DNA of 38,814 nt from Lentisphaeria bacterium (GTDB taxonomy: Bacteria; Verrucomicrobiota; Lentisphaeria; Victivallales; JAADHT01): positions 1 to 38,814 of the forward strand of contig WFSE01000026.1 of NCBI GenBank assembly GCA_015486135.1. Reading direction: 5' to 3'. A program made the translations under genes and the position numbers. This document shows positions 7,518 through 16,148 of the stretch, piece by piece. The first letter of the stretch is position 1, and each line of letters opens with the position of its first letter. The notes under the pieces are model-generated. The model saw only the letters and a program-made list of their open reading frames with translations, was not told the DNA's origin and ran no database searches.

Positions 7518-8684
7518 ATGAGAATATTGATCCAGACCATCATGGCCGTTCTAGCGGTTACTTTCGCCACGGCGCCGACCTTGTCCGCAGAAGACAAGCC
7601 AGTTCCGGACGAGTTGGCTAAAAAGGCGCGTGAAGCCATTCAAAAGGGAGTGGACTATCTGACGGACACGCAGGAGAAGGATGGGTCTTGGGGGCATCAT
7701 CCCGCCGTGACATCCCTGTGCGCTATAGCGCTCCACAACAGCGGCACAACTAGAAACAAGGTAATCCGCGAAGCGGCGGTGGAGCAAGCTAGGAAGTTCA
7801 TACTTAAATTTGTCCAAAAAGACGGTTCGATATGGATGGCTGGAGAAGAGCGTGAGTATCCAAACTACACTACGGCATGTGCGTTATGCGCGTTGGCGGT
7901 AATAAACAATCCTGCCGACGTGAAGGTGATGAGAGCGGCCAGGAAGTATCTTATCGGCTCCCAAGTCACCGACCCCAAAAACCCCGCTTTAGGGGGAATC
8001 GGTTACGGCAAGGCTGGCCCGGGGCATCCCGACCTTTCCAACACCCAATGGGCCTTGGAGGCGCTTTATCTAACCGATTATTTGGACAAGGAGCCTAACG
8101 TCAAAAGTCCCGAGGACGCTAAAAAATCGGATTTGGCTTGGAAAAACGCCGTCAAATTCCTCTCCGCCTTGCAAAATGTCCCTGAAAGCAACGACGCCAC
8201 TTGGGTGGTTAAGGACAAGAAAGATCCCAACTACGGTAGTTTTGTGTACCAGGACGGTTACAGCAAAGCGGGAAAAGAAGGCCAAACGCTGAGGGGTTAT
8301 GGAAGCATGACCTACGCGGGTCTTAAGAGCATGGTGTACGCTCGTCTCAAAAAAGACGATCCGCGGGTTAAAGCGGCTGTGGAATGGGGAGCAAAGCATT
8401 ACACGCTGAGCGAGAACCCGGGACTGGGGCCAGCTGGTTGGTATTACTATCTGCACACGTTCGCCAAAGCGCATGCCGTTTTAGGCGATGATTATGTTGT
8501 CACGCCGGACGGGAAAAAGCACTCCTGGCGCGCCGATTTAATCAGCGAACTGCTTAAGTTGCAAAAGAGCAAGGGCGAATGGTACAACGACAAGAGCGGA
8601 CGCTGGTGGGAAACGATGCCGCAGCTGGTCACCGCTTACGCGTTGATGTCTATCGAGGCGGCCTTGGGACATGGCCTGAAATAA
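7518..8684 (+). CDS. Exported prenyltransferase/squalene-cyclase-repeat protein
   Basis: The product of about 388 residues starts with a Sec signal peptide (MRILIQTIMAVLAVTF...TLSA). The ATG at 7518 follows TAGGAG and is better than the track start at 7497. The mature protein is built of alpha/alpha-barrel repeats of the cyclase type: residues shortly after cleavage read GVDYLTDTQEKDGSWG, and QKDGSIW, NTQWALEALY, FLSALQN and LLKLQKSKGEWYND follow. The QxxDGSW-like signature defines the fold shared by squalene cyclases and protein prenyltransferases. However, this exported group lacks a visible DxDD cyclase motif and is common in planctomycetes with unknown role. A binding or scaffold function outside the cytoplasm is more likely than terpene synthesis. 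A perfect hairpin lies just downstream. Confidence 0.82.
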   Translation: MRILIQTIMAVLAVTFATAPTLSAEDKPVPDELAKKAREAIQKGVDYLTDTQEKDGSWGHHPAVTSLCAIALHNSGTTRNKVIREAAVEQARKFILKFVQKDGSIWMAGEEREYPNYTTACALCALAVINNPADVKVMRAARKYLIGSQVTDPKNPALGGIGYGKAGPGHPDLSNTQWALEALYLTDYLDKEPNVKSPEDAKKSDLAWKNAVKFLSALQNVPESNDATWVVKDKKDPNYGSFVYQDGYSKAGKEGQTLRGYGSMTYAGLKSMVYARLKKDDPRVKAAVEWGAKHYTLSENPGLGPAGWYYYLHTFAKAHAVLGDDYVVTPDGKKHSWRADLISELLKLQKSKGEWYNDKSGRWWETMPQLVTAYALMSIEAALGHGLK

Positions 8685-8699
8685 GCACCCGCTGAATAA

Positions 8700-8731
8700 C
8701 TAGGGCTTGCCGAATAACTGGCAAGCCCTAG
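8700..8731. terminator. Perfect 12-bp hairpin formed by two repeat ends, likely terminator
   Basis: CTAGGGCTTGCC (8700-8711) pairs perfectly with GGCAAGCCCTAG (8720-8731) around GAATAACT, 16 bases after the stop of the cyclase-repeat gene. There is no T-run, so intrinsic termination is uncertain. The arms are the terminal sequence of the MITE-like family seen throughout the window (TAGGGCTTGCTGAATAA), with an extra end (GCTGAATAACTAGGG) immediately before. Confidence 0.5.
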
Positions 8732-8903
8732 CTATTTCCACCTCATGCCTCCCATCGTTCCCATAACTCCCACGGGGAGTAGAGGGGAGCTGTTTGGTTT
8801 TCGCCGCCATTGAAAAACCCCGCCTTTCGTTTATAATCAAGCCAACTGGTGTCTCCATTTTCGGAGTTGGCGACACCGTCGGACCCGGGGTTTTGGAGCA
8901 AGC

Positions 8904-9551
8904 ATGATATTGAACAGGGGATTATTCATAACGTTCGAGGGGCCAGAATGCGCTGGCAAAACGACCCATATCCAGCTTTTGGAGCGCTACTTGGCGAAAC
9001 AGGGAAAACGCGTTCTCCTTACTCGGGAGCCTGGTGGGACGGAGATTGGAGAGCAATTGCGCCATATCGTGAAGCACCATGTAGGCGGAATGGCGGACGA
9101 GACGGAAGTATTGCTGTTCGCCGCCAGCCGGGCGCAACATGTGGTGTCGGTGATACGTCCAGCCATCCAGTCGGGTATGGTTGTGCTATGCGACCGTTTT
9201 ATGGATTCGACGACCGCTTATCAAGGGCACGCCCGAGGGCTGGATATGGACTTTATAAATCGCCTCAACCGGTTTGCCGTCGCTGGCTGCGTGCCGGACC
9301 TGACTATACTTATGGATCTCTCCCCGAAGGAGAGCGTCAGACGTTCCAAAGAGCGCGAGACGCCTCTGGGGCTGGACGACAGGATAGAGTCCGAAACGCT
9401 GGACTTCCACGAGAGGGTGCGGGAAGGGTTTTTGGAGGTCATGCGCTCCGAACCCGACCGGGTCAAGTTAATCGACGCCTCGAAATCTATCGAGGAGGTC
9501 CATTCCGCTATTGTTGCGGCGATTGACGCGGTTGCAGCGGTCAAGCAATAA
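8904..9551 (+). CDS. tmk: Thymidylate kinase
   Basis: The 215-residue enzyme phosphorylates dTMP to dTDP with ATP. The P-loop is FEGPECAGKTT near residue 10. The DR(Y/F) substrate motif is LCDRFMDSTTAYQG, and TREPGGTEIGEQLR is the conserved dTMP-binding loop. The lid region is present around residues 140-155 (SPKESVRRSKERETPLG). Length is normal. The ATG at 8904 is preceded by GGAG at a short distance. It begins the run tmk-holB-rnhB: holB follows after 40 bases and rnhB overlaps holB. Pairing of tmk with holB is common in bacteria. Together with thyX at the far end of the window, it completes the route from dUMP to dTDP. Confidence 0.94.
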   Translation: MILNRGLFITFEGPECAGKTTHIQLLERYLAKQGKRVLLTREPGGTEIGEQLRHIVKHHVGGMADETEVLLFAASRAQHVVSVIRPAIQSGMVVLCDRFMDSTTAYQGHARGLDMDFINRLNRFAVAGCVPDLTILMDLSPKESVRRSKERETPLGLDDRIESETLDFHERVREGFLEVMRSEPDRVKLIDASKSIEEVHSAIVAAIDAVAAVKQ

Positions 9552-9591
9552 TTCCGGGGCAGTGGGCGAAGCCCTGGATTTCGAGGAAAAC

Positions 9592-10719
9592 ATGTCGGAA
9601 TTATTCGAAGAAAAGGCTGGAGATTTCAAGCGCCAAGCGGATGCGGTCAGGATGGCGTCCGCCGCTGACAGGCTTGCCCACGCTTATTTGTTGCACGGCG
9701 ACGGCGACGCGGAATATGCGAATTTCGCCGCGCTTCTAGCGGCGACGGCTGCATGTCCAAATCCCGATAGCGACGGAACGCCATGTCTGCGGTGCTCCGT
9801 TTGCTGTCAAATAGACGATGGTTCCTACCCGGAGATGTTTGTGCTGGCTCCGCACTCAAAATCGCGCAAGATATTGATTGGAAAGGGATCAGATGATTTC
9901 GGCACGATGCGCTGGTTCCTCGAGCAACTTCATTTGACCAGTATTGCGCCTGGGAGACGGAAAATCGGTGTGATATTGGATGCGGATCGTCTCGGCGCCC
10001 AAGCGCAGAACGCTTTTCTCAAGACACTGGAGGAGCCGCCGGACAAAACCATTCTTATTTTGGCTTCCGAGCACCCGTCATCCCTCCTTCCGACAATTAT
10101 ATCTCGTTGCCACCTGATCTCGATATTGAAAAACCGCATGGATTACAATTTTCCCGGGCTCGATCTTGCCGCGGAGGCGCTGGCCCGACTAGGAAGCTGC
10201 GCCACGGGCGGAGGTTTGGCGGCTGCCATGGAGAGTGCTAACGAATTGCTCGAGCTGATATCCTCGCTGGAGGTTGATGCGGCGGAGTCCGTTTCTCCGA
10301 AGTGGGATGCGAAAATCGCGCGTGTCGAGGAATTCATGGCAACCATTCCCCAAGAGGTGAAGGCGGCCAAAAGGGAATACAAGGCGATGGGAAAGGACCT
10401 CAAGGCCTCCCGCGACGCGGCGGTGGCGTCGGAACACGTCAAAAAAGTCTCCGTGTTGCTCAGCTTCATACATACTTGGTTTGCGCAACTCCACCATGTC
10501 GCCCTCGGTGTTGGGAGTGATTCCCTGCCGAATCCAGAGATATACCGTCACTTTGATATCGCGCGGTTAGCAGCATCCGGAGTGGCAAATTCGTTTGTGA
10601 ATCTTGAGCGGGCGGAGAAGCTTGTGGCCGATCTCAGATGGAATGTGGACCGCAGATTGGCGATTACCGCGTTTTGCTGTTCGTTTGTGGAAAAACCTGG
10701 GACCCGACATCGTGGTTAG
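9592..10719 (+). CDS. holB: DNA polymerase III delta-prime subunit
   Basis: This protein of about 375 residues is the clamp-loader delta-prime subunit. A zinc module with Cys at CPNPDSDGTPCLRCSVC lies near residues 45-65. The expected SRC region is TIISRCHLISI, and a conserved QNAFLKTLEEPP segment precedes it. The P-loop position is degenerate (HGDGDAEYANFA), as is normal for delta-prime, which does not hydrolyse ATP. The track begins at 9511, but the ATG at 9592 follows CGAGGAAAAC and starts at the expected place, avoiding 27 unconserved residues. A charged helix (EVKAAKREYKAMGKDLKAS) near residues 260-280 precedes the C-terminal collar domain. The stop overlaps the GTG of rnhB by eight bases, suggesting coupled translation. 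Confidence 0.88.
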   Translation: MSELFEEKAGDFKRQADAVRMASAADRLAHAYLLHGDGDAEYANFAALLAATAACPNPDSDGTPCLRCSVCCQIDDGSYPEMFVLAPHSKSRKILIGKGSDDFGTMRWFLEQLHLTSIAPGRRKIGVILDADRLGAQAQNAFLKTLEEPPDKTILILASEHPSSLLPTIISRCHLISILKNRMDYNFPGLDLAAEALARLGSCATGGGLAAAMESANELLELISSLEVDAAESVSPKWDAKIARVEEFMATIPQEVKAAKREYKAMGKDLKASRDAAVASEHVKKVSVLLSFIHTWFAQLHHVALGVGSDSLPNPEIYRHFDIARLAASGVANSFVNLERAEKLVADLRWNVDRRLAITAFCCSFVEKPGTRHRG

Positions 10720-11371
10720 GGATATTCTCGAGTTCGAACGCCGCGTCCGCGCCAGGGGCTTCCAGAACATTGCCGGGGTGGACGAGGCTGGGCGCGGTCC
10801 ACTGGCTGGCCCGGTGGTCGTAGCGGCGGTAAGCTTCGCCGAAGACACCCCGATCCCCCCGGTGGACGATTCGAAGAAACTCTCCGAAAAACGCCGTCTG
10901 GAACTACGGGAAATGATTTTAAGCACCCCTGGAGTGGGCACGGCCGTGGTTGTGATTTCCGCGGAAAGGATAGACGAGATAAACATCCTGAAGGCTACCT
11001 GGGAAGGGATGAGGTTGGCGCTGGAACAACTCGACGCCGTCGATTTCGCATTGATTGACGGCCTTCCGGTGCCAAACCTCCCGGTGCCAAGCGAGGCGAT
11101 CGTGAAAGGTGACTCGAAATCCGCCAGCATTGCTGCGGCGAGTGTTTTGGCCAAGACTCGCCGCGATGAGATAATGAAGGAATACGACACCGTATATCCG
11201 GGATACGGCTTTGCCGCTCATAAAGGATACGGCACGAGGGAGCACATGGAAGCGCTGGCGAGGCTTGGCCCGTCTCCTATACATAGACGCTCTTTCAAAC
11301 CTGTGCGGGACGCGCTGTCGCCCCCTCCGGAGCAACTCGACTTCGACTCCCTATGGGGGGGAAGACGGTGA
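10712..11371 (+). CDS. rnhB: Ribonuclease HII
   Basis: The enzyme cuts the RNA strand of RNA-DNA hybrids and removes single ribonucleotides from DNA. The hallmark GVDEAGRGPLAGPVVVAAV carries the first two acidic catalytic residues. VDDSKKLSEKRR, FALIDGLPVPNL and GDSKSASIAAASVLAKTRRD supply the remaining conserved positions, and YGFAAHKGYGTREH is the late motif. The track ORF begins at 10604, deep within holB. A GTG at 10712 gives 219 residues, the usual length, and overlaps the holB stop by eight bases. An ATG at 10643 is possible but would add residues absent from the family. The stop codon is immediately followed by a tandem repeat. Confidence 0.92.
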   Translation: MVRDILEFERRVRARGFQNIAGVDEAGRGPLAGPVVVAAVSFAEDTPIPPVDDSKKLSEKRRLELREMILSTPGVGTAVVVISAERIDEINILKATWEGMRLALEQLDAVDFALIDGLPVPNLPVPSEAIVKGDSKSASIAAASVLAKTRRDEIMKEYDTVYPGYGFAAHKGYGTREHMEALARLGPSPIHRRSFKPVRDALSPPPEQLDFDSLWGGRR

Positions 11372-11418
11372 TCCGTGAGTCCGTGAATCCGTGAATCCGT
11401 GAATCCGTGAATCCGTGA
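11371..11418 (+). repeat. Six tandem copies of an 8-bp unit ATCCGTGA
   Basis: Starting on the last base of the rnhB stop, ATCCGTGA is repeated six times, the second copy being GTCCGTGA, followed by a degenerate GTCGGTAG. The sequence resembles the 'ccgtgaatcc' phrase of the dispersed repeats near 5086-5120 and may have expanded from one by slippage. Confidence 0.85.
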
Positions 11419-11773
11419 GTCGGTAGGGCGGAGGAGGAGACGAGGGGACAGGTGTTTGCCCCGTTTTCAAGCGATGAAGGCGCGAGATTCTTGCCTCGCA
11501 AAGACGCGGAGGTCGCGGAGAAAGAGAGGTAGCCACGAATCTTCACGAATCCTCACTAATAACTTGTTCTTTGCGCACAAAGAACAAGCTAGGGCTCATT
11601 GAATAATGCAGGAATTCCCCCCCCTCGCGGAAATCGCGGACGTTCGTCTAGCTCTAAGGATAAATCGATACCATCGATAGTATCGACATTATCGGTAATA
11701 TCGAGTTTTTCCTAGAAAAAACGACTTAACCCAATGACAATAAAGCACTTGCCAGTTATTCAGCGGACCCTAG
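11419..11773. other. Non-coding repeat spacer between rnhB and mutS (convergent)
   Basis: No gene is seen. The spacer holds a TTGCCTCGCAAAGACGCGGAG phrase (about 11491-11511) shared with the 227-bp repeats and a perfect 11-bp hairpin CTTGTTCTTTG-CGCA-CAAAGAACAAG (11563-11588), a plausible bidirectional terminator although it lacks a T-run. It also holds a CGCGGAAATCGCGG palindrome (11636-11649), an ATCGATAC-rich inverted tract (about 11664-11705) and two MITE-like ends (CTAGGGCTCATTGAATAA near 11590 and CCAGTTATTCAGCGGACCCTAG at 11752-11773). The last ends two bases from the mutS stop codon. Confidence 0.6.
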
Positions 11774-14323
11774 CTACTCCGCCAAATTGTCGAACAGCGA
11801 AGGCTGGATTATTGCAGGTTGCGGTGGGCCATCGCCGTTGTCCTTGTTGCTCGCAGGGGGTTTCCGGCGTTTCGCCAGCGCTGGCTCTCCAGCGTCGGCC
11901 AAAGCGTTGGTTTCCAGATTCTCGAGAATCTCGTTTGCTCTGTCGACCACCGGTTGTGGCAGTCCCGCCAATTTCGCGACGTGAATCCCGTAGCTTTTAT
12001 CGGAGGCTCCGGGAATAATCTGTCTTAGGAATATTATCTGGTCGCCGTATTCCCTTACGGCGACGTTGTAGTTTTTGACCCCTTTCCGAGTCAGGGCGAG
12101 TTCGGTGAGTTCGTGGTAGTGCGTTGCGAAAAGCGCGCGCGCCTTGGATTGCGGGTGGTCGTGGAGGCGTTCGGCCACGGCCCAAGCGATGCTCACCCCG
12201 TCGAAAGTGCTAGTACCCCTTCCAATCTCGTCGAGCACCACCAAGCTCCGCGGAGTGACGTTGTTCAGGATGGTGGCCATCTCGATCATCTCCACCATAA
12301 ACGTGCTGCGGCCACGTGAGATGTCGTCGGAGGCTCCAACCCGGGTGAACACGCGGTCCACTCCTCCTATTTTGGCGCTGTCGGCTGGAATAAAAGATCC
12401 CATGTGGGCCATGATGGTCAGGAGGGCGACCTGTCTTATGTAGGTGGACTTACCAGCCATGTTCGGTCCGGTTATTATCATGAGGCTGCCAGTGTCGGCA
12501 TCCAAGCTAGTGTCATTTGGGACGAATCTCTCCTCGCCCATGGTTGCATCCAGGACGGGATGGCGTCCCCCTTTGATTTCCAGCACCGGGGCATCGGTTA
12601 TTCTTGGACGGTTGTAGCGGAGTTTCGCCGCCCTGTCCGCCAAGCAAGTTATGACATCGAATGCTGCTATCGCCGAAGCTGTGCGTTGTATCGCATCGGT
12701 GCGTTTAGCCGCCATCTCCCTCAACTCCTGGAATAATTTCGCCTCCAGCGCCTTGGACTTGTCCTCCGCGCCGAGAATCTTGTTCTCCATCTCTTTCAGT
12801 TCCGGCGTGATAAACCGCTCCCCGTTGGCGATGGTCTGCTTGCGGATATAGTCGTCTGGAACCAAGTGGAGGTTGGCCTTGCTCACCTCTATATGGTATC
12901 CGAAAACCTTGTTATATTTAACTTTAAGGTTCTTTATCCCGGTTCGTTCCTGCTCCGAGGCCTGCAGCGCCGCTATCCAGCCCTTTCCCTCGGTGGCCGC
13001 CGCGCGGAGTTCGTCCAAATCCGCGGAAACCCCCTCCCTTATGACTCCGCCGTCCGTGGCGGAAGCTGGCGGGTTCTCCACCAGACACCGCTCTATTTCC
13101 TCGACCAAATCCTCGCACCCGTCAAGCCGGATTCTCGTGTCGGCCAGTAACGGAATGTCGGTTTCATCAAGCAACGTCCGCAATCCCGGTACGGCCGCCA
13201 GCCCATTAGCCAGTGCCAGCATATCCCTAGGAGTCGCCGACCCTATGTTCACTCTCGCTATTATCCTCTCCAAATCGCGGACGGGGGCCAGCGCCTCGCG
13301 CGTCTCCGCCAAAGTCAACGGGTCGTCTTTGAAAAAATCCACCGCGTCAAGCCTGGCGTTGACGATGTCCACGCCTCTCGGGGGCTGCAAAATCCATTCC
13401 CGAATCAATCGTCCGCCCATTGGCGTGAGCGTATCGTCCAAAACCCCTAGCAACGTGGAGTCCCTGCCCCCGCCGGGCATAGGCTCGACAAGCTCCAAAT
13501 TCCTCCTGGTCGCGGCATCCAGCACCACATGCGTGCCTGTGTCGTACGGCTTCAGGGTCCGGACGTGCGACGCGTCCCGTCTCAAATTGTCCGACGCATA
13601 ACGTAACACGGCGGCGGCGGCGGTTACCCCGGCAGTCATCCCGGCGCAACCAAACCCGTCAAGCGATGCGACTCCGAAATGGCGGGTCAAAAACTCAACG
13701 GCAACATCCAAATCGAACATCCAGTCATCAATGGGAGTCCAGCATCCCGTTCCGGACGAAGGAGGAGAGTTTCCACTCCACTCCATATCCGATGGCATGG
13801 AGACTGGAAACAGGTGCTCGGAAGGCGCCGCTTTCTGGACCTCCATCTCCAATTCGTCCCAGGAGCCAAGCTCCGTCACCCGAAAATCGCCGGTACTGAT
13901 ATCCAATAGAGCTAAGCCGAATATTTTGCCGATCTTGGCCACCGCGGCGAGGAAGTTATTCGCTGTCGGCGCCAACGCATTGGCCTCCACCACCGTCCCG
14001 GGGGTGATTATCTTTGTTATCTCGCGTTTTACGATTCCCTTCGCCTGTTTCGGATCCTCCATCTGCTCGGCTATGGCCACTTTCACCCCGGCTTCGAGCA
14101 AACGAGGCAAATACGTGTCCACCGCATGATACGGTATTCCGCACATCGGAACGCCCCCGCGGTTAGTCAGGACCACTTCCAAAACCGGAGCCGCGCGCTT
14201 GGCATCCTCGAAGAACATCTCATAGAAATCTCCCAGCCGGAAAAAGAGCACGGAGTCCGGAGGAGCCTCCGCCTTGACCCGCCGGTATTGCTTCATCATT
14301 GGTGTGAGTTTCGCCTCTGCCAT
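11774..14323 (-). CDS. mutS: DNA mismatch repair protein MutS
   Basis: The 849-residue protein recognises mismatches and launches repair. Its N-terminal mismatch-reading domain contains FFRLGDFYEMF, the Phe-x-Glu that stacks on the mispair. Connector, core and clamp domains follow, and then the ATPase with Walker A TGPNMAGKSTYIRQ, Walker B LVVLDEIGRGTSTFDG and a helix-turn-helix tail. The C-terminus IIQPSLFDNLAE holds a QxxLF sliding-clamp binding motif. Start MAEAKLTPMMKQY is the normal MutS1 beginning. It is the only minus-strand gene in the block 5.7-21.4 kb and converges on rnhB. MutL is not in the window. Confidence 0.97.
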   Translation of the reverse strand: MAEAKLTPMMKQYRRVKAEAPPDSVLFFRLGDFYEMFFEDAKRAAPVLEVVLTNRGGVPMCGIPYHAVDTYLPRLLEAGVKVAIAEQMEDPKQAKGIVKREITKIITPGTVVEANALAPTANNFLAAVAKIGKIFGLALLDISTGDFRVTELGSWDELEMEVQKAAPSEHLFPVSMPSDMEWSGNSPPSSGTGCWTPIDDWMFDLDVAVEFLTRHFGVASLDGFGCAGMTAGVTAAAAVLRYASDNLRRDASHVRTLKPYDTGTHVVLDAATRRNLELVEPMPGGGRDSTLLGVLDDTLTPMGGRLIREWILQPPRGVDIVNARLDAVDFFKDDPLTLAETREALAPVRDLERIIARVNIGSATPRDMLALANGLAAVPGLRTLLDETDIPLLADTRIRLDGCEDLVEEIERCLVENPPASATDGGVIREGVSADLDELRAAATEGKGWIAALQASEQERTGIKNLKVKYNKVFGYHIEVSKANLHLVPDDYIRKQTIANGERFITPELKEMENKILGAEDKSKALEAKLFQELREMAAKRTDAIQRTASAIAAFDVITCLADRAAKLRYNRPRITDAPVLEIKGGRHPVLDATMGEERFVPNDTSLDADTGSLMIITGPNMAGKSTYIRQVALLTIMAHMGSFIPADSAKIGGVDRVFTRVGASDDISRGRSTFMVEMIEMATILNNVTPRSLVVLDEIGRGTSTFDGVSIAWAVAERLHDHPQSKARALFATHYHELTELALTRKGVKNYNVAVREYGDQIIFLRQIIPGASDKSYGIHVAKLAGLPQPVVDRANEILENLETNALADAGEPALAKRRKPPASNKDNGDGPPQPAIIQPSLFDNLAE

Positions 14324-14490
14324 ACCACAATTATCGCACTGCTATCGGCGATTTCAACGTTAGGTATCTACCCTTTTAAAACCTCTTCCGAAAAGTCGCG
14401 CTTGCATTTTTCAAAATACACGTTAGATTTGCAGCGAGTCGGTTTCTTTGAAACCATTTAACACGCAACACCGTATAGCGGGGTGGAGCT

Positions 14491-16008
14491 ATGGCAAACT
14501 ATGAAGAAAAAAATATTCCGGCATCCAATGTCGATGCGGAAGAGGACCAGACTGTAAAAATCGTGAGGCCCAAAAAGCCTCGGGACGCCAAGGTTGTTCT
14601 CGAGACCGGAACCGATTCGGCCGTGAGGCCTTCCGACTCGACAACCATGGAGCCTTCGCCTTTGGCTTCGTCGGATGGCGCTCCGAAACTCGTGGCGGTT
14701 TCCCAGCCCACTAGCGTGGATGAAACTGTTGACGACCAAACGACTAAAATTCCGAGCATGAAACCACCGCCGAAGCCGCAAGGGGTCCAGCTCAGAACCG
14801 CGAGCGACGCGCCAGTTCCTCCACCACCAGCGGATGAATCCGCCGAGGAGACCATTGAAATGGATAGAGGCGACGTGGATCTCCCTCCGATCACGGCGGA
14901 ATCAGGATTGGCGAAACCCAAGCCTCAGGCCGCACCGGCCGTGCCACCAGCAGCTCCAGCAGCTCCAGCAGCTCCAGCCGTACAGGCGGGCGATGCTGGA
15001 ACACCGAAAAAAGCGAAAACTATAAAATTGACTCCTTTGGGAACAGGCTCCGAAGAGGACGACAGCGTGGAGGAGACTCTTTCGCTCGACCGTTCCGTTA
15101 TGGAGGAAGGAATGCCTTCTGCTCTAGGTGGCGCTTCCAAACCACCGGCTGCGCCAGCTACGCCTCCTCCCACTCCAGCAGCACCGGCCGCTCCTCCGTC
15201 GGCGGCGGCTCCTGCGGCTCCTCCAGCGGCACCCAAGCCCCCAGCCAAGGAAGAAGAGTCCACGGTGAAGCTTGCGAAAACCCCCAAAGCTCCACCCAAG
15301 GCTATTGCCCCCAAGAAGGAGGGGGCGGTCAAGGTCGGCGGGGCGCCGAAGGCTCCTGCGGCTCCCAAACCTCCAGCTTCGGAACAGACCACGCCCAGCG
15401 TGCCAGGAGCCAAAGAAACAATCAACCTGCGTCCGTCGGCGGCGACTCCTCCTCCCTCTCCCCAAAAGGCGCCGGCGAAACCAGCTGCGGCTTCAACTAT
15501 AAAAGTTCAGCCTCCTCCGAAACCAGAGGCCACGGCGAAACCGCCTGGCGCCGTTTCCAAGAATACTATTCGTCTAGCGCCAAAACCCAAGAGCGAAGCG
15601 GCTTCGAGTGCGAAACCGGCACCCGTGAAACCGTCCTCTCCCACGGTGAAATTGCCAGACGAATCTGAAGACACTGGCAAGAACTCGAAGAAGACACTGA
15701 AGCTAAGTCGAGCTGGTACGGGTGCTCCGCCATCGTCTCCGTCACCGTCTCCTGGCAAGACTGATTCCGCCGCTAGCACTCCCGCTAGCACTCCCGCTAG
15801 CACCGCCGCGGAGCCCGAGGAAGACAAATCCTCCGAGCCTGGTGTCGTTTTGACTCTCGTAGCCTGTGTGACGTTCCTGTTGCTAGTCTACTTGGGGCTT
15901 CTTATCGGAGGTCAGTGGGCGCATAACGAGCAGGACGCTCAATTCGACTACCAGTATATATTTCTTAAGGATGTTGTGCTGAAACCGGGGCAAGCACCTC
16001 CGCGGTAA
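14491..16008 (+). CDS. Pro/Ala-rich tail-anchored protein with repeated T-[IVL]-x-[ILV] motifs
   Basis: I do not recognise this 505-residue protein. It has no signal peptide. Residues 1-450 are low-complexity Pro/Ala/Lys sequence, and residues about 451-473 form one membrane segment (VVLTLVACVTFLLLVYLGLLIGG). A short tail follows (QWAHNEQDAQFDYQYIFLKD). Embedded in the linker are about eleven short motifs, usually a charged residue then T-[IVLT]-x-[ILM]: QTVKI, QTTKI, ETIEM, KTIKL, ETLSL, STVKL, ETINL, STIKV, NTIRL, PTVKL and KTLKL. The motifs survive in otherwise unconstrained sequence, which suggests docking sites or phospho-Thr targets for a partner such as an FHA protein. This is inference. 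A long linker with a C-terminal anchor would suit a cytoplasmic tether. A clear terminator follows, so it is probably transcribed alone. Confidence 0.75.
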   Translation: MANYEEKNIPASNVDAEEDQTVKIVRPKKPRDAKVVLETGTDSAVRPSDSTTMEPSPLASSDGAPKLVAVSQPTSVDETVDDQTTKIPSMKPPPKPQGVQLRTASDAPVPPPPADESAEETIEMDRGDVDLPPITAESGLAKPKPQAAPAVPPAAPAAPAAPAVQAGDAGTPKKAKTIKLTPLGTGSEEDDSVEETLSLDRSVMEEGMPSALGGASKPPAAPATPPPTPAAPAAPPSAAAPAAPPAAPKPPAKEEESTVKLAKTPKAPPKAIAPKKEGAVKVGGAPKAPAAPKPPASEQTTPSVPGAKETINLRPSAATPPPSPQKAPAKPAAASTIKVQPPPKPEATAKPPGAVSKNTIRLAPKPKSEAASSAKPAPVKPSSPTVKLPDESEDTGKNSKKTLKLSRAGTGAPPSSPSPSPGKTDSAASTPASTPASTAAEPEEDKSSEPGVVLTLVACVTFLLLVYLGLLIGGQWAHNEQDAQFDYQYIFLKDVVLKPGQAPPR

Positions 16009-16040
16009 ACGGCAACTTGGGAAATAGATTGAACGTTAAA

Positions 16041-16070
16041 AGGTTATCCGGTCTAAACACCGGATAGCCT
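16041..16070 (+). terminator. Rho-independent terminator
   Basis: AGGTTATCCGGT (16041-16052) pairs with ACCGGATAGCCT (16059-16070) around CTAAAC, with one G-T pair in a 12-bp stem, followed by TTTTAG and preceded by AAAA. It lies 32 bases after the stop of the tail-anchored protein gene and separates it from the oxidoreductase gene. Confidence 0.88.
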
Positions 16071-16148
16071 TTTTAGTTTCCGTTTGGAGCCAAATTTTAC
16101 TCCCGGACTGGTTCAGCGACATTTTTCCCGCCAATCGGAGTCCTGGCG

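Noticed and set aside
11371-11418. CRISPR-like array
   Set aside because: The units are contiguous 8-mers without spacers and there are no cas genes.
12873-13601. 242-residue plus-strand ORF inside mutS
   Set aside because: It has Ser/Pro-rich low-complexity composition typical of an antisense shadow; mutS is intact opposite it.
14925-15425. Gly/Ala-rich antisense ORFs opposite the Pro/Ala-rich protein
   Set aside because: Pro/Ala codon repeats read in reverse give Gly/Ala strings; there is no signal that they are genes.
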